Assembly (NCBI GenBank): GCA_003454415.1
Contig: DMKG01000253.1
Span: 1 to 7,699, forward strand
Length of the DNA stretch: 7,699 bases
Origin: Alphaproteobacteria bacterium
Lineage (GTDB): Bacteria > Pseudomonadota > Alphaproteobacteria > UBA11222
Direction: 5' to 3'
The notes beneath the pieces were generated by a model, which saw nothing but the letters and a program-made list of their open reading frames with translations, did no database searches and was not told the DNA's origin. The number at the start of each line of letters is the position of its first letter. Within the stretch, counting starts at the first letter, position 1. Below are positions 1-4,389 of the stretch, one piece after another. A program made the position numbers and the translations under genes.

Positions 1-480
1 CATGATGGTGCGGCACATGGCGTCCCACACCTCCATGAAGCTGACCGGTCCTGAGGCGTCCGCGCCGACCCCATGCACCGGCGCGCCCTGGGGACGCAGG
101 GTGGAAAAATCATACCCGATGCCGCCCCCCTGTTGCAGCGTCAGCGCGGCCTCTTTCAGATTTTCGAAAATGCCGGCCATATTGTCCTGGATGCAGCCCA
201 TCACAAAACAATTGAACTGGGTCACCTCGCGTCCGCTGCCTGCGCCGGCCAGTATTCTGCCCGCGGGTAGAAAATCCATACCGGCCATGGCCGTGTAAAA
301 CTGGTCTGCCCAGAACCTGCGCCGGGTATCCGCTTCCGGCTGCGCCATGGCGTCGGCCACCCTGCGCCAAGTGTCCTCCAGAGTTCCATCAACAGGAGAG
401 CCATCCGCAGCCTTCAGGCGGTATTTCATGTCCCATATCTGCCGGGAGACAGGGGACGGCATGGCGGTGGCGGCGGTCAT
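1..480 (-). CDS. nrdJ: Vitamin B12-dependent (class II) ribonucleoside-diphosphate reductase, N-terminal part
   Basis: Partial gene running off the left edge; 160 codons are visible with no stop. Class II reductases convert ribonucleotides to deoxyribonucleotides in the cytoplasm, using adenosylcobalamin to generate the active-site thiyl radical, and need no oxygen or separate small subunit. Visible family features are a short N-terminal extension beginning MTAATAMPSPVSRQIWDMKY, then FLPAGRIL near residues 70-77, TQFNCFV near 87-93 (Cys91 is the likely first redox-active cysteine of the active-site pair), a glutamine/glycine-rich LQQGGGIGYDFS segment and a RPQGAPV segment. The second redox cysteine, radical-site cysteine, glutamate and C-terminal cysteine tail lie outside the window. 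ATG at 480 is the first start after an in-frame TAG about 18 nt upstream; ATG at 462 is an alternative. No strong Shine-Dalgarno is seen. Class II rather than class I is inferred from sequence resemblance and is fairly secure. Confidence 0.88.
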   Translation of the reverse strand, partial: MTAATAMPSPVSRQIWDMKYRLKAADGSPVDGTLEDTWRRVADAMAQPEADTRRRFWADQFYTAMAGMDFLPAGRILAGAGSGREVTQFNCFVMGCIQDNMAGIFENLKEAALTLQQGGGIGYDFSTLRPQGAPVHGVGADASGPVSFMEVWDAMCRTIM

Positions 481-499
481 CCGATCAAAACCACACTAA

Positions 500-511
500 A
501 AACATATGTTT
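500..511. promoter_or_regulatory. 12-bp perfect palindrome upstream of nrdJ
   Basis: AAACATATGTTT is a perfect inverted repeat 20 nt before the nrdJ start codon, overlapping the candidate -10 element. Its position fits an operator. The adjacent bases do not make a convincing NrdR box, so the regulator is unknown. Confidence 0.35.
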
Positions 512-529
512 GCCAGCGAACCTAAGCAA
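501..529 (-). promoter_or_regulatory. Candidate sigma70-type promoter of nrdJ
   Basis: On the minus strand TTGCTT (524-529) and TATGTT (501-506) are separated by 17 nt and lie about 20 nt upstream of the nrdJ start. The match to the -35/-10 consensus is only moderate. The -10 hexamer lies within the 12-bp palindrome at 500-511. This is a pattern match only. Confidence 0.3.
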
Positions 530-594
530 TCTGACGTTCATTCAGCACTTGCGGATAAAAGCGACGAACTTCAGCTTCGGCTTAATAGGCGCTA

Positions 595-617
595 CGGCTG
601 CAATTCTAGCGCAGCCG
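595..617 (-). terminator. Hairpin downstream of plsC, weak terminator candidate
   Basis: A 7-bp stem (CGGCTGC at 595-601 with GCAGCCG at 611-617) with a 9-nt loop begins about 19 nt after the plsC stop codon. No run of T follows on the minus strand, so it does not meet the normal intrinsic-terminator pattern. It could be a weak or Rho-assisted stop, a transcript-end stabiliser, or chance. Confidence 0.25.
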
Positions 618-635
618 GGGAGTATAGGGAATCAT

Positions 636-1361
636 CTAATCATTGTTGGCGGCTTCCGCCAGCAGCCGGTCCGTCGCCGTCTCGATGCTGGCTTCCAGAC
701 GTTCCATGAATTCGCGCCGCCTGAGGCCAGGCTCGATGGGGGGCAGAAATTCCAGAACAATCGTTCCGGGGTGACGCAGAAACCGGCGCCGTGGCCAAAA
801 CAGGCCGGAATTCAGGGCGACCGGCACGCAGGGCACGTGAAGCTGCATGTAAAGCGCGGCGATTCCTGGCTTGTATTCGAGCTTACCGCCTGCAGGCGCG
901 CGGCTGCCTTCGGGGAAAATGACGGGCGTCTTTCCGGCGGCGAGACAGCGCCTTGCGTCGGTAACCATTTTTTTCAACGCTCGCGCGTGCCCTTCCCTGT
1001 CGACGCTGATCATTCCGGCACGCCATGCATACCAGCCAAAAAACGGGATGTAGGAAAGCTCCTTTTTCAGAACATAGACCGGCTTTGGCAGCAGGCTGAT
1101 GAAGATAATGGTGTCCCACATGGATTGATGCTTGGCCGCCACGAGCGCCTGGGAATCCGCCGGCAAATGATCTTGTCCGCGGATTTCCACATGAATTCCG
1201 CAGATCAGCCGCAAACCCGCATTGACAAGATTTGCCCATGTCCGCATGACGGTGAATGTGGCGTCAAGGGAAATCAGCAGGGTTGGCGCCCCCGCCACAG
1301 CCAGGAAAACCGTCAACACATACAGATAGAGATTGAACGCAGCGGAGCGGATCCAGAGCAT
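636..1361 (-). CDS. plsC: 1-acyl-sn-glycerol-3-phosphate acyltransferase (PlsC family)
   Basis: Transfers a second acyl chain to lysophosphatidic acid, giving phosphatidic acid, the precursor of membrane phospholipids; acts at the inner membrane. The 241-residue product has an N-terminal hydrophobic segment (about residues 7-30), the acyltransferase HX4D motif as HQSMWD (78-83), a substrate-region block IPFFGWYAWRAGMISVDR (105-122) and the FPEGSR motif (149-154), followed by VPCVPVALNSG. This is the full family layout and a normal length. I chose ATG at 1361 because AAAGGG (1371-1376) sits 9 nt upstream and the protein then begins like relatives. A TTG at 1391 would add 10 residues (251 aa) and overlap ftsX by 17 nt, but has no ribosome site. 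The gene follows ftsX by 13 nt and is very likely co-transcribed with ftsEX. Substrate preference is not readable; a lyso-lipid acyltransferase such as OlsA is a less likely alternative. Confidence 0.93.
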   Translation of the reverse strand: MLWIRSAAFNLYLYVLTVFLAVAGAPTLLISLDATFTVMRTWANLVNAGLRLICGIHVEIRGQDHLPADSQALVAAKHQSMWDTIIFISLLPKPVYVLKKELSYIPFFGWYAWRAGMISVDREGHARALKKMVTDARRCLAAGKTPVIFPEGSRAPAGGKLEYKPGIAALYMQLHVPCVPVALNSGLFWPRRRFLRHPGTIVLEFLPPIEPGLRRREFMERLEASIETATDRLLAEAANND

Positions 1362-1374
1362 AAGGGGCAGCCCT

Positions 1375-2241
1375 TTAATCCATTGCCGCAAGCGTGCGCA
1401 ATACCGTGAAGCGCGCCGTCAGCATGGTTATGAGCGCGGCGCTCAGCAATGGTAAGGCCGTCAGCGCATAATCCACTGGCCCGAATGAAATCCGCATAAG
1501 CCAGGGGGCGGGATTATCGCCAATCAGGATGTTGATAGCCACCAGGCTCAGCGCCAGAAGCATCAGGCCCAGCACAGCGCCCATAAGACCGAGACGAAGG
1601 AAATATTTCTGAAACTCTCCGGCGACGAATCTGTTGTGCGCTCCAATCATGTGCAGTAGCGCCACCAGATCCCCCTGACTTTCCAGGCTGGCGCGCGTCG
1701 CAAAAACTATCACGGATACGGCAGCCAGCAAAATCATCGACGTAATGGTGAAACACAGTAACCGCGATGTGTTGGCGAGCGCCAGCATCTGTCCCCGCCA
1801 TTGCCGGTGATCGTCAATTTCAACCCCTGGAAATTCAGCTTCCAGGCGTTTTCGCAGGGAATCGATTTCCCCTCCCTGCCGCAACTCAACATCGATCAAT
1901 TGCGGCAAGGGCAATTCCTTGATGGCTGAATTGCGTCCAAGCCAGGGTGACAGCAGCGCCTCCATCTCGCTCAATTCCAGGGGGCGGGCCTTTGCGACGG
2001 AAGGGTGTTCACGTAAAACCCCCAGCACGGATTTCACCACCGCATCGCCGCTTACTCCGGCTTCCGGGGGCACCTGAACCGTGACAAGCTGCTCGATTTC
2101 GTTGGACCATTGGCCCGTAGATGCGATCAGCGCCAGTCCTCCCGTAATGGCGAGGCTTGCCAGATAGACATTGACGGCAATGATCAGCGGCAGCAGCCTG
2201 GCGCCCATCATCTGGCGCGGCAGAATTTTTGAATGAAACAT
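1375..2241 (-). CDS. ftsX: Cell division protein FtsX (permease-like subunit of FtsEX)
   Basis: Membrane half of the FtsEX complex, which in other bacteria turns ATP hydrolysis by FtsE into activation of periplasmic peptidoglycan hydrolases at the septum. The 288-residue product has four predicted membrane segments, at about 16-40, 161-182, 216-239 and 257-276. A long extracytoplasmic domain lies between the first two (about 41-158) and a cytoplasmic loop GDLVALLHMIGAHNRFVAGE (190-209) lies between the second and third; this arrangement and loop are typical of FtsX. Start ATG at 2241 overlaps the last base of the ftsE stop (TGATG), indicating translational coupling. The TAA stop lies 13 nt before plsC and carries part of its ribosome site. 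Sequence similarity between FtsX proteins is low, but the topology together with the ftsE neighbour makes the call firm. Confidence 0.95.
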   Translation of the reverse strand: MFHSKILPRQMMGARLLPLIIAVNVYLASLAITGGLALIASTGQWSNEIEQLVTVQVPPEAGVSGDAVVKSVLGVLREHPSVAKARPLELSEMEALLSPWLGRNSAIKELPLPQLIDVELRQGGEIDSLRKRLEAEFPGVEIDDHRQWRGQMLALANTSRLLCFTITSMILLAAVSVIVFATRASLESQGDLVALLHMIGAHNRFVAGEFQKYFLRLGLMGAVLGLMLLALSLVAINILIGDNPAPWLMRISFGPVDYALTALPLLSAALITMLTARFTVLRTLAAMD

Positions 2242-2930
2242 CAGCCTGCTTTCGCCCGTACGGGAGGAAACTGCCGTAAGCGGCCTCCCTCGTCCAGATG
2301 CAATTCACCGGCGTGATGCCGGTGGCTGGCAAGCACGCCCGTGTCATGGGTGGCGATCACCAGTGTAGCCCCCTGACGGTTCAATTCGATGAGCAGGCCG
2401 AGCAGCCTTTCCCCCATCTCTGCATCCACGCTGCCGGTGGGCTCATCCGCCAGTAACAATTGCGGGCTGGCCACCACCGCCCGTGCGATGGCTACCTGCT
2501 GCTGTTCGCCGCCGGAAAGAAGGGCAGGGAACTGGTCCATTTTATCCCCAAGACCCACCCAATCCAGCAATTCCACAACATTGCGGGCGTAGTCCTCCTC
2601 ATTCCGCCCTTCAATGGCTAAAGGCAAGGCCACGTTTTCAAAAACCGACAAATGGCTGATCAGCCGAAAATTCTGAAACACCACTCCGATCTTTCGTCTG
2701 AGTTCCGGCAGTTCATAAGGCTCAAGCTGCCCGATATCCTTGCCGAACATTTCCATCTGACCGCGCGAGGGGCGCTGTCCCAGATACAACATGCGTAAAA
2801 GCGTGGATTTGCCCGCCCCACTGCGTCCCGTAAGGAAGTGAAAACTGCCGTCCGGCAGAGTGAAACTTAAATCCGTCAATATTTCCGGTCCATCTGCATA
2901 TTGCAGCCCGACATTCTTGACCCGAATCAT
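2241..2930 (-). CDS. ftsE: Cell division ATP-binding protein FtsE
   Basis: Cytoplasmic ATPase that pairs with FtsX at the division site. The 229-residue product has all ABC ATPase motifs: Walker A GRSGAGKST (35-43), Q-loop Q86, signature LSGGE (138-142), Walker B LLLADEP (158-164) with catalytic Glu163, D-loop SVD (167-169) and switch His195 in IATHD. The length matches FtsE, which is a lone nucleotide-binding domain. The frame stays open to an upstream ATG at 2993 (21 more residues), but the start at 2930 is favoured: GGAGG lies at 2938-2942 with 7-nt spacing, and the protein then begins MIRVKNVGL as family members do. First gene of the ftsE-ftsX-plsC operon and divergent from the zinc-ribbon gene. 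LolD-type transporters share the motifs, but the coupled ftsX settles the identity. Confidence 0.96.
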   Translation of the reverse strand: MIRVKNVGLQYADGPEILTDLSFTLPDGSFHFLTGRSGAGKSTLLRMLYLGQRPSRGQMEMFGKDIGQLEPYELPELRRKIGVVFQNFRLISHLSVFENVALPLAIEGRNEEDYARNVVELLDWVGLGDKMDQFPALLSGGEQQQVAIARAVVASPQLLLADEPTGSVDAEMGERLLGLLIELNRQGATLVIATHDTGVLASHRHHAGELHLDEGGRLRQFPPVRAKAG

Positions 2931-2937
2931 ATGACGA

Positions 2938-2944
2938 CCTCCCC
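2938..2944 (-). promoter_or_regulatory. Shine-Dalgarno site that fixes the ftsE start
   Basis: GGGGAGG on the minus strand, with its core GGAGG 7 nt before ATG 2930. It supports this start over the in-frame ATG at 2993, which has no comparable site. Confidence 0.8.
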
Positions 2945-2963
2945 TCCGATGCCGGGACATAAT

Positions 2964-2993
2964 AGAATAGGCGGAGTGAAACAGGAAACCCAA
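2964..2993 (-). promoter_or_regulatory. Candidate promoter of the ftsE-ftsX-plsC operon
   Basis: On the minus strand TTGGGT (2988-2993) and TATTCT (2964-2969) are 18 nt apart. A better -10, TATTAT (2959-2964), overlaps but lacks a good -35 at 17 nt. The -10 lies about 33 nt from the ftsE start. An alternative is the AT-rich stretch around 3055-3070 further upstream. Pattern match only. Confidence 0.28.
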
Positions 2994-3001
2994 AGCGGGA
3001 G

Positions 3002-3019
3002 CGGCCGGCGTCGCGGCCG
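3002..3019. repeat. GC-rich inverted/direct repeat in the divergent spacer
   Basis: CGGCCG occurs at 3002-3007 and 3014-3019 with 6 nt between. As each copy is its own reverse complement, they can form a short GC hairpin. It lies upstream of the candidate ftsE promoter. GC-rich sequence makes chance occurrence plausible. Confidence 0.3.
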
Positions 3020-3050
3020 TCCGTCGTCCGGAGGGTGTGGGCTGGGCTGT

Positions 3051-3109
3051 GTTACCGATATAGAAATTTCATGTGGAATCAGCTAAATGCATTTAGACTG
3101 ACCGGTAAC
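3051..3109. promoter_or_regulatory. Nested palindromes in the ftsE/zinc-ribbon divergent region
   Basis: CTAAATGCATTTAG at 3083-3096 is a perfect 14-bp palindrome; flanking TCAG and CTGA extend it with one unpaired base. It is enclosed by an outer 7-bp inverted repeat, GTTACCG (3051-3057) and CGGTAAC (3103-3109). A GAATC (GANTC) site, the target of the alphaproteobacterial CcrM methylase, lies at 3076-3080. The block sits just upstream of the rightward extended -10 element, a usual place for a dimeric regulator. Nothing here names the protein that would bind. Confidence 0.45.
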
Positions 3110-3120
3110 GCCGACCTGTT

Positions 3121-3129
3121 TGGTATGAT
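3121..3129 (+). promoter_or_regulatory. Extended -10 promoter of the zinc-ribbon gene
   Basis: TGGTATGAT gives a -10 hexamer TATGAT (5 of 6 to consensus) preceded by the TGn extended -10 element. No good -35 is seen at 16-18 nt upstream, which is acceptable for extended -10 promoters. It implies a leader of roughly 55 nt before the start at 3192. Confidence 0.4.
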
Positions 3130-3191
3130 TTAACGAAAGACATGACGCGTCTCACGGAAAAGTCCTGAGGGCGTAGAAAGCATGATGCCGG

Positions 3192-3893
3192 ATGATCCTT
3201 ACCTGTTCCTCCTGCGCAACGCGATTTCTGGTTGATGCGGCGGCAATTGGCGCAGCGGGCAGACATGTCCGTTGCGCCCGCTGTCAGCACGGCTGGTTTC
3301 AGGAACCCGCCGCCGATTTGCCCCGTTCAGTGGATAGAATGTCCCCTGCGCCGCAAGCTGCTTCTGATCTGGAGGCGATGCGCGCTGACGGCATGGCGCC
3401 AAAACAGCCGGCTCCTCTGCGCGCCGGCGCAAATCTGCCGGCTCTGCCGGGCAAGAACGGCAATATGATGCTGGGAACTGGCTGGGCGGCCCTGGGTCTG
3501 GTCACCGTGGGCCTGCTCGCCGCCGGTTATTACTACCGGGAACAGATCGTAACGATCTGGCCAAAATCAGCTAAATTATATGAAGCCATTGGGGCCGATA
3601 CTGCGGCGCACAATCTCCGGTTCGAACATGTAAGGTTTTCCTGGACTGTTCAGTCGGACCGCCCGGCTTTACTTGTAGAAGGCGTGATCAGCAATGATGG
3701 TCAGGGGGAGGTGAATGTGCCGCCCCTGCTCATTCGGCTGGACGATGGGGACGGCCGTGAAATATTTCGTTGGACCCACTATTTACCCTCGCCCCGTCTG
3801 GGTGCGGGCGCAAGGATGAATTTCGAGACGCTCCAGACGGACGCGCCCAAAGACGCGCGCAATCTGCAGGTCACCTTTCTTACCGGTGGTTAG
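3192..3893 (+). CDS. Zinc-ribbon (MJ0042-type) single-pass membrane protein with DUF3426-like C-terminal domain
   Basis: Function unknown. The 233-residue product opens with a zinc ribbon whose two CxxC pairs are C5/C8 (TCSSC) and C28/C31 (CARC), matching the short zinc-ribbon domain common at the start of alphaproteobacterial membrane proteins. A Pro/Ala-rich linker follows (about 38-90), then one membrane helix (about 98-115, GWAALGLVTVGLLAAG) and a C-terminal domain (about 125-233) resembling DUF3426, with VEGVISNDGQGEVNVPPL and a FxW-type strand pattern. The ribbon is expected in the cytoplasm and the C-terminal domain in the periplasm. ATG 3192 is the first start after an in-frame TGA at 3183 and is needed to include the first cysteines; its ribosome site is weak. 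It is divergent from ftsEX, which hints at but does not prove a cell-envelope role. No enzyme motif is visible. Confidence 0.85.
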   Translation: MILTCSSCATRFLVDAAAIGAAGRHVRCARCQHGWFQEPAADLPRSVDRMSPAPQAASDLEAMRADGMAPKQPAPLRAGANLPALPGKNGNMMLGTGWAALGLVTVGLLAAGYYYREQIVTIWPKSAKLYEAIGADTAAHNLRFEHVRFSWTVQSDRPALLVEGVISNDGQGEVNVPPLLIRLDDGDGREIFRWTHYLPSPRLGAGARMNFETLQTDAPKDARNLQVTFLTGG

Positions 3894-3920
3894 ACCTCCT
3901 TCCCCGATCGCTTTCTAAAA

Positions 3921-3937
3921 TTAAAACACTATTAACC
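3921..3937 (+). promoter_or_regulatory. CtrA-type binding box upstream of the cpdR-like gene
   Basis: TTAA (3921-3924), exactly 7 nt, then TTAACC (3932-3937) matches the full CtrA consensus TTAA-N7-TTAAC. Further TTAACC half-sites follow: an inverted one as GGTTAA (3945-3950), forming a 6-bp inverted repeat around 7 nt, and a forward one (3984-3989). A GAGTC (GANTC, CcrM) site lies at 3968-3972. Together these suggest cell-cycle control of the downstream gene. The spacer is AT-rich, so chance matches must be considered. Confidence 0.55.
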
Positions 3938-4004
3938 ATTTCTCGGTTAATAACGTGCATGGGGAATGAGTCCTTTCAGATTATTAACCAACGCCAGAAT
4001 AATA

Positions 4005-4009
4005 CAAGG
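4005..4009 (+). promoter_or_regulatory. Shine-Dalgarno site of the cpdR-like gene
   Basis: CAAGG ends 8 nt before ATG 4018, giving a moderate ribosome site that supports this start. Confidence 0.5.
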
Positions 4010-4017
4010 CAACCAAA

Positions 4018-4389
4018 ATGGCGAAAATTCTGATAGCAGAAGACGAACAATCTGTCCGCGAGCTGTTGAGCATCGCCCTGCGGCGCAAGGGTCATGACGT
4101 CCAGACGGTTGCTGATGGTTCCGAAGCGCTGATGGCGTTATCTCAGGAGCGTTTTGATTTGTTGCTCACCGATATCGTCATGCCGGTTGTGGATGGAATT
4201 GCATTGTCCTTGAAAGCCGCGCGGGATGATCCTGATATGCGCATCTTGATGATGACCGGCTATGCAGCCGAACGTCAGCGCGCCTATAATCTGGAAGAGC
4301 TGATTCACGATGTAGTGTTGAAGCCCTTCACCATGCACGATATCGGAGTGGCGGTTGAGGCGGCGCTGAAGGGACCGGCCGCCGCCTAG
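4018..4389 (+). CDS. cpdR: CpdR-like single-domain response regulator
   Basis: A 123-residue receiver domain with no output domain. Visible residues are the acidic pair Glu8/Asp9, phospho-acceptor Asp52 in LLLTDIVMPVVDG, switch Thr80 in ILMMTGYAA, and Lys102 in the LKPF motif, so it should be phosphorylatable. TDIVMP and MMTGYAA resemble CpdR, which in Caulobacter is phosphorylated through the CckA-ChpT relay and, when unphosphorylated, sends ClpXP to the pole and primes substrate degradation; this role is inferred from similarity. The C-terminus ends in GPAAA, an alanine tail of the kind ClpXP can recognise. A CtrA-type box lies upstream. Its TAG stop overlaps the stop of the convergent gene in the shared CTAG at 4386-4389. 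Other single-domain receivers (DivK, CheY-like) are less similar by eye. Confidence 0.85.
   Translation: MAKILIAEDEQSVRELLSIALRRKGHDVQTVADGSEALMALSQERFDLLLTDIVMPVVDGIALSLKAARDDPDMRILMMTGYAAERQRAYNLEELIHDVVLKPFTMHDIGVAVEAALKGPAAA

Noticed and set aside
491..511. NrdR box upstream of nrdJ
   Set aside because: ACACTAAAAACATATGT shares a few bases with the NrdR consensus, but the symmetry and spacing do not match; only the 12-bp palindrome is retained.
481..635. Cobalamin riboswitch before the B12-dependent reductase gene
   Set aside because: The 155-nt spacer is short and I see no B12-box-like conserved core.
1362..1391. Longer PlsC from TTG 1391
   Set aside because: No ribosome site precedes it and it would overlap ftsX; ATG 1361 has AAAGGG at proper spacing. 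It is not excluded.
510..1409. Open 299-codon plus-strand frame antisense to plsC
   Set aside because: The opposite strand encodes a PlsC protein with all motifs; the antisense translation has no recognisable domain and no ribosome site, and is a codon-bias shadow.
2931..2993. 21-residue N-terminal extension of FtsE from ATG 2993
   Set aside because: The strong GGAGG site and family-like N-terminus support ATG 2930.
3894..3920. Terminator after the zinc-ribbon gene
   Set aside because: No stem followed by a T-run is visible between its stop and the CtrA-type box.
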